Assembly: GCA_025201365.1 (NCBI GenBank)
Contig: JAIXMF010000024.1
Location: forward strand, 62,001-126,000
Length of the DNA: 64,000 nucleotides
Origin: Syncephalis plumigaleata
Lineage: Eukaryota; Zoopagomycota; Zoopagomycetes; Zoopagales; Piptocephalidaceae
Direction: 5' to 3'
Shown here: one piece after another, positions 9,622 to 20,646 of the stretch
Position numbering within the stretch: the stretch's first letter is position 1
Layout: each line of letters opens with the position of its first letter
Translations under genes and position numbers: made by a program
The notes under the pieces: generated by a model
Seen by the model: the letters and a program-made list of their open reading frames with translations, nothing else
What the model was told of the DNA's origin: nothing
Databases searched by the model: none

Positions 9622-12600
9622 ATGGCAGAGGAAGTAAAGTCTGCCAATTTTAACACTTCTTTTCACCAACTCCCTAGCGTGATCGCTAGTTTCGACGCGA
9701 ACCGCGATGCGATCGCCGTTCCGTCTGCGTTTGCCGGCATCACAGGCGCGCAACTAGCCTCGCTCACTGTGGAGTTGCTTCGTGCTAATGAGCGTTTATT
9801 CGGACAACAAGCAAATGCCACCAATCAATATGGTCCTAAACTGCCTGTACATCTGTTGGACGCGTCGAAACTTACTCGTGACGCGCCACTAGTCCGACTA
9901 CTTCATGAAACGCTTGCATTTTGCGCGGCCAAAACTGGCTCGATCTACAATTGTCGCAGATAGCGCAGGTGGATGATTTACTGGCGTTATTCGCTCATCT
10001 ACGATCGGTGGCCATCAATGCCGGATGGTGGCGTGTGCCACGTGTGACTTTTGATTCAACATTGAGTCCCGAGCTGCAACAGAAGTTGGCACAACTAGTA
10101 CAAACACTGGGTGGTAAGTGGATCGCGGCATTTGCTATAATACGATCACTAATTTAGCTGTATATTAGGCGAGTTAACTACGAATCCACAGGATGCGACA
10201 CATATTGTTCTTCCCAATCCGGAATCAGCTGGCGAGGCAGACCAGGAGTGGTATCGAGTGGTGGATCGTCGAGATGGTATGGTGCGCGTGCATTGGGGTT
10301 ACTATCCGGATTCCTACGATAGCTGGCTGTCCGAATCGGATGATGTCAAAGGGGATGCAGAGCCAGAGCCCGTCATTACACCGCCTCGTCCAGTGCTATT
10401 CCGCTGGGTTGAGGATAGTGTCAAGTATCGCGAGTGGATGAACGAGGAGGATTACGAGCCAGTTGGTTCGACGGCAGTATCACGCCAGCCCACCCATCAA
10501 ACGGTTATGAGTAAGCGTTTAGCAGGCGAGCTAGATCAAGACTCGCCCGATAAACGACCACGACACGACATGGATGGTGTTAGCGTGGAGAATGCAACAC
10601 CGGTGATCTTGAACAGCGTGCAGAGGAACTCGGTGCCGCTGGACGTAAAAACGAGCCGAATTGGAGCCATTGACATCGGGTCATCAGTTGAATGCCTCGC
10701 ATACCGTGACCATGTCAGTCCAAAACGCATCAACTACCGATGCTGCTAATACCAACACTACCGATACAGCTGCAGCTAAGAATGCTACAACAGATATGGC
10801 AGTAAGCGATAATGAACCAATGGCTCAAGTTAAAGAGGAAGGAGAAAGTACGACTACGCCTACTACTACAATAATGCTAATGCAACTAACGAGGGTAATA
10901 ACACGGAGACGCGATGAACGTTGATGCAAATGTTGATGCTGCTGCTGCTGCTGCCCCAGTCAAGAAACAATATACCGATGAAGATGCACGTCGTTTCCTT
11001 TCGCAGCAAACACACGAGGTTATCGTGCCAAGTTACGCGGCATGGTTTTCATTCATACGATTAATGAAATTGAAAAGCAAGCCTTACCTGAATTCTTCAA
11101 CAATAAGAATCGATCGAAAACGCCCACCGTTTATAAGGATTATCGCGACTTCATGATCAACACTAATCGGCTTAATCCGACAGAATATCTAACGGTCACC
11201 GCTTGTCGTAGAAATCTAGCGGGTGATGTTTGCACTATCATGCGAGTACACGCTTTCCTTGAGCAATGGGGATTGATTAATTATCAGGTAAGCACATAGC
11301 TAATATCACCAATACTAGCAATGCCATTATTTATTAACAATTGATACGTTAAATCAGGTGGATGCAGAGACACGACCCTCATTAGTGGCACCGCCATTTA
11401 CTGGTCATTTCCGAGTAACTGTAGATACGCCTCGTGGTTTACAGCCATTCTTACCAGCTGCGAAACCGGGTGCATCGAAGACAGGCCAGGTACCACCAGC
11501 AACGCCAAAGCTTGGTGAAAATGAAGCAAATGCTACTCCTTCTGCTGCTGGCTGCTAGTGCCGGTGCTGCTACTCCTTCTGCTACACCTACAGCGCCGCT
11601 ACACCATCGACTAGTCATCTAACTGGTGGTAACATGGATCTTCGTAAGAATATCTACGACGCACAGGCTTCTACCGCGGATAATGCAAAGCCAACCACCA
11701 ATGGTGCAGAAACGAAGATAGCCACAAAGTATCACTGCTCAACCTGCGGTGTTGATTGCACGACACTACGCTACCATCACATGAAGAACAAGTTATTCGA
11801 TGTGTGTGCCAACTGTTATCGCGATGGTCGATTCCCGTCCAACATGTTTAGCGGTGATTTCATTCGCATTACAGATAGGCAGGAAACGCCCAGCAACACG
11901 TGGTCGGATGAGGAGACACTACGATATTGGAGGCGCTAGACATGTTCGAAGATGATTGGAATCGTATCTCGGATCATGTACGTACAAAGTCGCGAGAGCA
12001 ATGCATTCTTCATTTCCTACAATTACCGATTGAAGAGCCATTCCTTGGTTCGCGCGAAGCAGATCTGGGCCATTGCAGTATGCCTATCAGCCATTTAGTC
12101 AGGCGGATAATCCAGTAATGTCGTGGTGGCCTTTTTAGCCTCTGTCGTCAATCCGGGAGTTGCAGCGGCAGCAGCGCAATCTGCTTGAAGGAGTTGTCAA
12201 AGAAGGATAGCGGCGACAAGAGCAAAGATTCAAGGAGACGAAGGATGCCGATGGCGATACAGCCATGGGTGAAGATGATGAAAAACAAGCGACAGAACAG
12301 ACAACTGCCGGTGGTAAGTGGAACAAAGTGATATGACATAGAGATCGATACTAATGTGATGTGTAATTTGATGAATGGAAATGACAGATCGTCCGGTAGA
12401 TCAGTCCACGTTGGCTAAAGCTGCCAGCACTGCACTTGGAGCGGCTGCAGCCAAGGCTAAAGTATTATCTGAGTATGAGGAGCGTGAAGTGCAGAAATTA
12501 GTGTATGCAGTTGTCGAGGCACAAATGAAGAAGTTGGAATTGAAAATGAATCAATTAGAGGAGCTGGAGCAGTTACTCGAGCAAGAACGACAAGAGCTCG

Positions 12601-13040
12601 ACCGAGAACGTCAACAGATCTTATCTGAACGTTTATTATTACGCAGTGCCACCCTTGCCTTATCCAACACTAATAGTAAACAAAGTAATGATGGTGCCGA
12701 GGCTACTGCCACTGCCACAACAACAGCAATGAACACTGATACCGATCATATTTCCGCTACCGTACCAGTTGCACCAGTTGTACCAGTTACGGAAAACACC
12801 ACAGTAACTACAATGACGGCTCCCGAAGTAGTAGCGAATGTACCATCATCTAATCCAGTTATTGATAACATAATGACTACTACTACTACTACTACTGAAT
12901 CGTCGCAAGTAATGGATACAATGATGGATACCAGTATTACAGAGGCTACGGCTACTACTACTACTACTTCCGCCACTACTACTACGACTACCTCTACTAC
13001 TACCTCTACTACTGCAACTTCTAATGCAATGACAGAATAA
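9622..13040 (+). CDS. SWI3: SWI3/RSC8/SMARCC-type subunit of SWI/SNF chromatin remodelling complex
   Basis: Conserved blocks in order: N-terminal chromo/BRCT-like region with [10 protein letters not shown] and [20 protein letters not shown]; a SWIRM domain ([47 protein letters not shown]); a zinc-binding ZZ-like CxxC segment ([17 protein letters not shown]); a SANT domain (WSDEETL ... [20 protein letters not shown]); and a coiled coil ([20 protein letters not shown]) followed by a Thr-rich tail. Clear introns: 10114-10168, 11288-11357 and 12314-12387. Role: scaffold subunit of SWI/SNF or RSC in the nucleus. The reading frame breaks at least eight times (near 9930, 10655-10670, 10870, 10912, 11060, 11545-11600, 11915 and several times in 12060-12230), almost always as if one base were missing, while protein conservation runs through. 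I therefore treat it as one gene with sequence errors, not as a dead gene. Confidence 0.88.
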
Positions 13041-13191
13041 ACAATAAATGGTGTTAATATTTTAATTGAATATACATGTGCATATATGTATGCTAGAAAC
13101 ATAGAATTAATCACTAAACATATGATGGGAATACACATATACACAACTAAATAGACTAATTTTACTGAAATATACTAATATAGATATACAA

Positions 13192-15037
13192 TTAGGTATA
13201 ATGATGCATGTACAGAATCAACGCATTTACAAATGTTACTGAATAATAGATGACCGAGTAATTATGATTACTCATCTGTCGCGAGTGGTTGCTGACGAGT
13301 ACGAGGTCGTTGCTCCCAAAGAGTAGCCTATTAACACCGATAAATCCACACAATACTAGCATTGTTCCTATCCAGTATGCGGGATTCACCACTAATCCTT
13401 TGAAGACATATCACCAAAAAGGCCAAGGAATCTAATCATTTATTCTTAGCATTTAGATAATTTAATATATAAAGTTAATACTAACCGAAAGTGCCAATCC
13501 AGTGTAGCCACTAGTGGTGATGTCTATTATATATGTATATATGTTTGTGTTAGCAGATATAGTTATATAAAGATTGTCGTTACCAAAAGTACAGCGATTA
13601 GCCAAAGATAATCGGAAACAAAAGTGCCTAGTATTGCATTGATAAATAATATCGTCCATATTACATTGGAGTCAGGAAGTAGGAATGTTTCCCAGCCTAG
13701 AAAGTGAAGTAACAGGAGGAATGGCCACATGCCAAACATGTTAAAGAGACCGACTAGCCCGAAGAATAGCGTATTATCCGCTTGAGTCTCATTACGCATT
13801 TGACACTTGAGTAGTACGGTGTAGCAACCGTAAAAGAAAGCACCTAACAATGCAAGTGCATCTCCCCACAGATGAACAGCCAGTGAAGGTGTCTCAACTG
13901 GACCGGATGAATATACCGGTGCATTAGTTACGAGTGCTACCCCCAATAGACTAGTGTGCTCTTGATTAGAATACAATTGCTAATATAGTGTATCAATGAT
14001 GAGTGATTACCTGCAAATAGCCGCAATACTTCGTGCCAATGTCAACTGCTCCACACCGGCCATTGAGCCAACTAGTAGAGTAAACAATCCTAAATAGTAT
14101 TACAAGAGGATGATAATAGTTTAGATAGACGATCAGTATACTAGTTATATATGCATGTTTACCTGAAGTTGAACCGATCACCGTACTACTAGCCACGGAA
14201 GTGTAGGCAAGCGATGCATTTTGTGACCAATTAGCCAGGAACCATAGAATACAGAATTTAGCACTTAGACTAGCGATCTAATAGTATAATCGTTGTAATG
14301 ATAACAGCAACAAATAGTCATGGTTAACTATATACATACATATATATATATTGATGAATCAAATAAATACCTCCTGAAATGACATTGATCTCTCTTTCGA
14401 ATTGGATACTATGTTATGATTGGCATCTTGCTTAGTTGTTGTATGATGAAAATCAGTATTGATGGCAGAATCACTGTTATCATTGCCATGATCTGAAGAT
14501 GTAGAGGCAGTGGTAGAGTATCGCTCATTTCTCGAAAGTAATAGCGGTTCTGTCTCATTCGTACAAATACGCGATTCAATAGATCTAGTTTATCATGAGC
14601 ATTTCATGAATGTCATTGTTACATGTAAGTAAACAAGGAAAACACTGGACTATACTGTATCGTGATGATATCCACTTACTCTGATGCACGTGACCAATGC
14701 CTAGTTTCTGATGTGGTAGTTGCCCAGTAGACGCCCAAGTAAAGTGTGAATGTGCAAGTGTTGAAGTAGGTTAGAAAGAACGGTTTACTATAGTCATAAT
14801 CCGTGAACATGCCCTAATATCAATGGTTCGTATGTTAGCCAAAAACAAATACGTCCCCTTTACGGTACTACGTCATGCATATGCGTATTCGTAAATAATA
14901 ACAATAACAGCAACAGCAACACTCACCTGTACCGCAAATGACGAGCCAACCCAACAGCATACTACACCCAACAAAGCCAGTAAACCTTGAAAGTAACGAG
15001 TATTATGCCATAATACCGTAACATGGCTATGATTCAT
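13192..15037 (-). CDS. SLC35F5/THI74-like drug/metabolite (EamA-type) transporter
   Basis: Read on the minus strand, exons 15037-14927, 14813-14680, 14584-14371, 14277-14163, 14089-14011, 13950-13584, 13523-13486 and 13431-about 13192. The start gives MNHSHVTVLWHN and the first helix (GLLALLGVVCCWVGSSFAVQ). SLC35F5 hallmarks follow: MFTDYDYSKPFFLTYFNTCT, SVASSTVIGSTSGLFTLLVG, GDALALLGAFFYGCYTVLLK, LFFGLVGLFNMFGMWPFLLL, and AILGTFVSDYLWLIAVLLTS over a splice. About ten helices are expected. The family includes yeast YML018C/THI74 and human SLC35F5, mostly vacuolar or mitochondrial membrane; the substrate is unknown. A Ser/Thr-rich loop (exon 3) separates the first two helices from the rest, as in the family. 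Frame shifts of one base occur in exon 7 (TSPLVAT/GLALS) and in exon 8, so the exact C-terminus is unsure. Confidence 0.83.
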
Positions 15038-15444
15038 GATGATAACGTGCTGTCTTCTTATCGCCGACAATAACCAGCATATGACTATACGACTATAGTA
15101 TTGATAGATACTGAATAGACAGACTAGAAAACGAGTGTTGTAGTAGTAGTAGATGCAGCGTTTACCACATTCACGATTCGACAAATTAGAAAAATAAAAG
15201 CTAGAAGAGAAACGTATCTCCAAGCTATGATAAACAAAATTCAAAACTTCTATAATAGTAACACAATGATATAACAGTATTAACATTTTATTAATTTGTA
15301 TGCAAGATTAGATCACGCCATTTACTCGATTACTCACGTTTTCCTCACCTACAGTTCTTTATTCATCTTTTACACTATTCTCTGCTTTTCTATACTACTA
15401 TTGCTGACTAGTCGTTGCTGTCTTTTCTCTGACTCTTTCCACCA
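15038..15444. promoter_or_regulatory. Divergent promoter region between the transporter and NDUFA12
   Basis: About 400 bp separate two head-to-head start codons. A+T-rich in its left half, pyrimidine-rich on the plus strand just before 15445. No recognised motif. Confidence 0.35.
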
Positions 15445-16054
15445 ATGTCGCTGGTTCGTTTCGTACGTAATGCACTAAAGAGTGGACGTCGTTTCCCGTG
15501 GACATTCTACACTGTGACCGATGCCAAACCGCCAGGTCATTTAATAGGCACCGATCACTTTGGCAATCGGTACTACGAAGATACAGATACTGAGATTTGG
15601 GGTAAGTCCTATTGCAACAACGATATATACGCGACCTGACCAATTCACGTATGATAATTATGCTAATGATGATGACGATGAGAATAGCTCGTCAACGCTG
15701 GGTAGAATCACCGTCGAGTAACTTTGATCCGTCGCAAGTACCAGCTGAATGGTAAGTGATTATGACATAGCTAGCTCCTTTGATCATATCATCTAGACGA
15801 GGATAGCTAGTTGCACTCTCGTGTAAAAGAGAAGCATGTTACTTATGAATATCGTGTTTATTCTTTCAAAAAGGCATTCCTGGCTACATCGTATTAGCGA
15901 TAAACGAACTGCACCCACTCACGAGACTATGATGAATCGATGGCTCATGAAGCATACTCCCAATTATACGGGTACGGCACGCGCCTATAGACCCTATAAT
16001 ACGACAGCGCCTAAAATACAAAGCTGGGAGCCAGAAGTTACACCACGCGATTAA
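15445..16054 (+). CDS. NDUFA12: NDUFA12 (B17.2), accessory subunit of mitochondrial complex I
   Basis: Exons 15445-15601, 15688-15751 and 15874-16054 splice in phase to a protein of about 133 residues, the normal size. Diagnostic family segments: LIGTDHFGNRYYED, IWARQRWVESPSSNFDPSQV, PAEWHSWLHRISDKRTAP and NYTGTARAYRPYNTTAPKIQ with SWEP near the end. Role: peripheral-arm subunit of NADH:ubiquinone oxidoreductase on the matrix side. The paralogous assembly factor NDUFAF2 lacks the TGT-YxPY-T-K block in this form, which supports NDUFA12. No frame breaks. Confidence 0.95.
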
Positions 16055-16479
16055 ATGATATCTTGCAGTTATTTGTGGTAAATTCAACTTGATAAAGAGT
16101 TACTATTGTTGTGATTGTTGTTGTCTATTCAAGTTCTATTACACCATATGATATTTCGATTGTCATCAAATGATAAAGTATGAACATCGTCGTATTCTAG
16201 TTGACCACATGATCCAAAAAGAAAGCGTAATAAACTTTGCCATGGCACATGATCTTGCTTATTACGAATGAGATAGACAAGACGATTCGGATAATCTCGT
16301 TGACTGACTTACAAGACGAGTAATGCCCCCAAAAATTCATAAACACTCACATAAAACATCACAAAACATCACATTCTTCATGTTCACCCAAATGACGATT
16401 TTGTTGTCAAGTATTGCACTCGTATTTCTCTTTCTCGCTTCTCTATCAACCATCACAACAACATCAATAACAATACAAC

Positions 16480-16510
<31 letters not shown>

Positions 16511-16758
16511 ATATCTTCTTCTGTTCGTTTACTGTTTCGCATTGCCACATACCCTTCTCTCTCTCTTTCTCTCTTCGCTCTCTTCTCTTTCTTCTAGTGT
16601 CACTGCTACTCTCATTCATCTAGGCGCTACTGTTCTTTCGCTTATTTACCGTGTGTGTGTGTCTTCAGTTTGCACTTTTTACATCTTGCGTCTGCATATT
16701 ATTGATTCTTGCGTTGCTTACACACTCACACTCACACTCATTCGTTGATAACAACAAT
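16055..16758. other. Intergenic region with pyrimidine-rich leader of RAB7
   Basis: After the NDUFA12 stop there is A+T-rich sequence. Then, from about 16470 to 16620, CTCACT/CTCTCT-type runs: (CTCACT)-like repeats at 16487-16512 and TCTCTCTCTT at 16558-16575. This is likely the transcribed leader of the RAB7 gene. The open frame that crosses it is Ser/Leu/Thr repeat and not credible as protein. Confidence 0.45.
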
Positions 16759-17803
16759 ATGGCATCTCGTAGAAAAGTTCTATTAAAGGTGAGTGTGTCT
16801 ATAGGGATAGTTTAATACAAGGACATCTTGATTTTACTAGTAGCTAATCACTGTCTATCTATCTATCTATCTATCTGTTATTATATGCTGTGTATGCACT
16901 TGGTTTAGGTTATCATTCTTGGCGATAGCGGGTAAGTAGAAAAATAAAGTATATTAGAATAGAAACACTAGTGGTGACTCACTATTCTATTACTAATACA
17001 CACACCACTTATCTCGATGGCAATTATAGAGTAGGAAAGACGTCGCTTATGAATCAGTATGTCAATAAAAAGTTTAGCAATCAATACAAAGCAACTATTG
17101 GCGCTGATTTCCTTACAAAAGAAGTAATGGTCAATGATCGACTAGTGACCATGCAAGTAAGTGGACGAGGACGACGAATAACATACTCTTTGCATAAGCA
17201 TGATTCTAATCCTGTTTAGATATGGGATACTGCCGGTCAAGAACGATTCCAGAGTCTAGGTGTTGCATTCTATCGAGGTGCCGATTGCTGTGTTCTTTGC
17301 TTTGACGTCAATAACGCGCGTAGTTTCGATGCTTTGGATTCGTGGCGAGATGAATTCCTCATTCAAGCGAGTCCGCGTGATCCGGAGAACTTTCCATTCG
17401 TCGTATTAGGCAACAAAGTGGATGTAGAGGAGACAAAACGTATGGTAAGTTGACTAGATGAATCGATATTACGAATAGTATGCGTTTGTTACATGTTGAT
17501 ATTGACATATGTACACGTTTATTTAGGTATCGCAAAAACGAGCACTTGCTTGGTGTCAGGCCAAGGGTAATATTCCTTATTTCGAGACTAGTGCTAAGGA
17601 GGCGATTAATGTTGATCAAGCATTCCAAAATATTGCGGCTAACGCGATACAACAGGAACCCGAAGTTGAAATGTAAGCAAATGTAGCAATAGGATAAATA
17701 GTTGACTAACTAGTGCAATCTACTTGCTATGCACTATAGTGATTTCCCAGATCCTATCAATCTTCATGGCGATACAAATCGTGATCCAGGCTGTGCTTGT
17801 TAA
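16759..17803 (+). CDS. YPT7: Rab7-family small GTPase (Ypt7)
   Basis: Six exons: 16759-16788, 16909-16931, 17030-17156, 17220-17444, 17527-17672 and 17740-17803, all in phase. G motifs: GDSGVGKTS (P-loop, spliced from two tiny exons), the switch I threonine in [28 protein letters not shown] (NKxD) and ETSAKEA. The effector region [12 protein letters not shown] and RabF motifs match Rab7, and the C-terminus CAC carries two cysteines for geranylgeranylation. Role: late endosome to vacuole fusion through HOPS. The first two exons are only 30 and 23 nt. No frame break. Confidence 0.97.
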
Positions 17804-18492
17804 GCGTGGAATAGGAGAACGATTGAATCAAGCAACCGCGCGTATATCGTACATGCCTGCTTGCTTACTTGTTTTGTTTGTTTGTTTATGTGGATATGCG
17901 AGAGTCTCTTTTCTGCTAGTGAAATGGATTTATACTACTCTATGGTACATCAATATACAATAGGCATATTTTACCACCATATTACAATGATCATACTCGT
18001 GTGTGTGTGCCAATAGAAATGACAACTATGTTATAACATAACGTAATCTAGATATAATGAGTTATCATCACATCATCATTGTTGTAATTGTATGTATATG
18101 TTTAGAGATGCTTTGTATAATTAATTTGTGCATTGCTTAATGCAAATCACTGATTTTATTTGCATACAATATGGTTCGTAACGAAATAACTGCCCCACTG
18201 GTGTCTGTTATATCATGGCTGTGCAAACCATATTCACAACATAGTGAAACAGCTGCTGCTAAGAAGCAATAGGGAAACAAGAGAAAGAAAGTAAGGAAAG
18301 TAAGGAAAGTAAGTAGACGAGCAGTAGTGGCAGTAGTAATAGTAGCTATCAATGGACATGCATATATATATGTAGGTGTATATATATTGGAGGAGACTAT
18401 ACACCTCACTCACTCACATATATACATGTACACGTACACGTACACGTACACACACATACGTCCATCATCATCATCATCGTCATAACATGACT
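17804..18492. other. Spacer between convergent RAB7 and YOP1
   Basis: About 690 bp between two 3' ends. Contains simple repeats such as GTAAGGAAAGTAAGGAAAGT (near 18295-18312) and GTACACGTACACGTACAC (about 18428-18448). No gene recognised. Confidence 0.5.
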
Positions 18493-19373
18493 TTACTCTT
18501 CCTTGTTATCGAGTTCCTGAACTGCGGCAGCAGCTTGGTTCTTGATGTTGTTGAGGGCACCCTCGATGGTGGCCTGGTTCGCAAGGAGGTATGGGGCCAA
18601 CACGGTGTGGTAGACGGTCTCGGCACCACGGAAGTTTGGTAGGTAGAGCCAGAGAAGGGCGAAAGTCTTGAGCATGTAGTAGAATGGAATCCAGTAAAGG
18701 ATCGTGTCAACAAAGGATTCGATCACATTGAAGGCACCAAAGACGGTCCAGTAAGTGAGCCACTGGGTGTCGTCATCCTTGCTGGCGGTTTCGATGGCCT
18801 TGAAGGAGGCATAAGCTACACGAGTAAGGGGTAGTCATGATGGTTAGTAAAAAAAAAGAAGAAAAAGATCGCGTGTATTCATCTCCTCATTGTGTGTGTG
18901 TCCTCTTCTGTTGTGGTAGTACACACACACACGTTGTCTAACGTGTATCCCATTGTGAAGAAGAGGTGTAAAAGTAGAAAATAGATGCATATGCTTACAC
19001 ATACGCACATAGATAGATAGATAGATAGATAGGAATGATTTTCTTTTTCATTCAGATAGTAGCACAACAGCAATAACTAGTTATTACTACTATTGCTGCT
19101 GCTACTGGTGCCTAGCTATCGCACACACAGATATACACACACTATAGAGAGCAATTACTATTACGCTATTAGCTTACCTGGATAAGCAAATCCGAGCAAG
19201 TTAGTCAAGAGACCACCGGCAATATTGAAGAAAATAAGTACAAAGGCAAGACCGGCAGTACCACCAACCAAGTATGTCTTCTTCACGCCAGTTTGCTCTT
19301 GTAGCTGAACTAGCTGAGGGATCTTGGACAGCTCGACATCAAGCTGAGCTTCGTATTCAAAAATCTTTTCCAT
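18493..19373 (-). CDS. YOP1: Yop1/REEP5 (TB2/DP1/HVA22) ER-shaping reticulon-like protein
   Basis: Two exons on the minus strand: 19373-19178 and 18815-18493 (stop). The start gives MEKIFEYEAQLDVELSKIPQ. Hairpin membrane segments include TAGLAFVLIFFNIAGGLLTN and the family signature LLGFAYPAYASFKAIE, TQWLTYWTVFGAFNVIESF, ILYWIPFYYMLKTFALLWL. The tail NIKNQAAAAVQELDNKEE is the amphipathic helix region. At about 171 residues it has the usual length. Role: stabilises curved tubular ER membranes. Codons are strikingly G/C-ending compared with neighbours, as expected for a highly expressed gene. Confidence 0.96.
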
Positions 19374-20103
19374 GATGAGTTAAACAAAAAGTACGATAAA
19401 GCGTAGCTGTGTGAGTGAGTGGCTCGTAGACCAAAGAAAGAAAGAGAGTGAGCGAGAGAGAGAAGGGGCAATGCGTACAACAATGGACAAGAAGGTAGTA
19501 AAAGCAGCAACCTGCAACAACTACAACAACGGCACAAGAAGAAGAAAGAGCAAGAGGAAAGAACCACACAGAGATACGCAAAACTACACCCACAGAAATA
19601 GGTTTCTCGCTCGCTCACTCACTCTCCTGTCAACCAATCAATGAACCATCATCATCACTATTACTATCGCTCATCATCATCACTCACATCACTCGCATAT
19701 GGCACGTTCCAGTCCTGTCTCCTTCCTTTCTCGTTCATTTTAGCCACTAAGAAGCTGCCACCTCATAATGAACAATTCTTTGTTATAGTGTTATATCCAC
19801 TTGTATATCACGTTGTTTATTCAATACTAATCTATCTACTTCTATATCTCTTACTTGCTTGCTTCTTCAATCTCATCTTTACTCTACTCGTTAGAATAAT
19901 GACGGCAGCATGTCAATAGCATATTAATAAGTTGCTTATCTGCCACACATGGGTGGCACCCATGTTTCTTACAAATGATTGACGTAGAATGATGAAGATG
20001 AGTCTATTGGTCGTAAACTTATTCCGTCACATAGACATGTCCTTTTTTGGAACATGGGTCATTGCGACAACCATCACGTGAAAATAATCTCATTTCTATA
20101 TTT
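19374..20103. other. YOP1 upstream region
   Basis: Purine-rich on the plus strand at 19430-19470 (pyrimidine-rich on the YOP1 strand, likely promoter or leader). Past 19650 it is A+T-rich with no convincing coding frame. A GGGTGGCACCCATG near-palindrome lies at about 19950. Confidence 0.4.
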
Positions 20104-20124
20104 CAGCTTTTCCAACCAGTTAAC
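20104..20124 (+). repeat. Left terminal inverted repeat of element B
   Basis: Matches the reverse complement of 22740-22761 with one mismatch and one single-base gap, and resembles the element A repeat (CAG..TTTTCCAaCC). Confidence 0.65.
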
Positions 20125-20205
20125 GCAGTTAGCCTTTTGTTTCTATGAGTATATAATAGTTATGCTAATAAAACTTACGTATTTAGGTGTGAGTAGCGAT
20201 AACCA

Positions 20206-20547
20206 TCACGAATGAGTTGTTGTTTGTTGTTTGGCTCTTCGTTGCCCTTGTTCTTTATTTCTTGAACGTTTAGAAGTAATGGTACTTTGATGTAGTTGTG
20301 CTGGAACACCGTTTCCATTGCGAAGACTGAGAATAATCTGAATAAAATTCAGACATGCTGCCATATCCCGATTCCATACACGATACTCGAATCCTTTACC
20401 ATTCATGTCATCTTTACAATTCTGATGTGTACATCTAATAGAACAATGGATTAGTATATTGTTATAGATTGTACTCATCTTAAGAAGGCATGACAAGTAA
20501 CAGTAGGATATCTCGTCAATTAGAAAGACTTGAACACCATGCTTCAT
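20206..20547 (-). pseudogene. TnpB/Fanzor-like RNA-guided nuclease, C-terminal fragment
   Basis: The last 113 residues of a minus-strand frame. It contains GVQVFLIDEISYC, probably from the second RuvC motif region (D-E, normally followed by RTS-like residues); two cysteine pairs (CYLSC, then CSIRCTHQNC) arranged like the TnpB zinc ribbon; and VWNRDMAACLNFIQII, matching the third RuvC motif with its aspartate. The tail is rich in Lys, Arg and Gln. A full Fanzor needs several hundred more N-terminal residues, and the DNA there instead encodes the F-box gene on the other strand, so this is a truncated relic. Assignment rests on motif order, not on a database match; a zinc-ribbon transposase of another kind is the alternative. 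Confidence 0.5.
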
Positions 20548-20646
20548 TATTATCCACGCTTACGTATGATTTATTTGTGTGTTCGTGATTAAAATAACGT
20601 CATCGTATTTCTCTACCCCATATCGTCTTTCTTATTCCATTCCACT

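Noticed and set aside
12746-13144. Long Val-rich minus-strand open frame
   Set aside because: It is the antisense of the Thr/Ala repeat tail of the SWI3-like gene (ACT and GCN runs give Val codons in reverse).
16323-16748. 141-codon plus-strand open frame before RAB7
   Set aside because: Composed of CTCACT/CTCTCT repeat translation (Ser/Leu/Thr) in the RAB7 leader; no family resemblance.
19940-19970. Near-palindrome CATGGGTGGCACCCATG as possible operator
   Set aside because: A single occurrence with no second copy in the window, and no known fungal factor site of this form; left unassigned.
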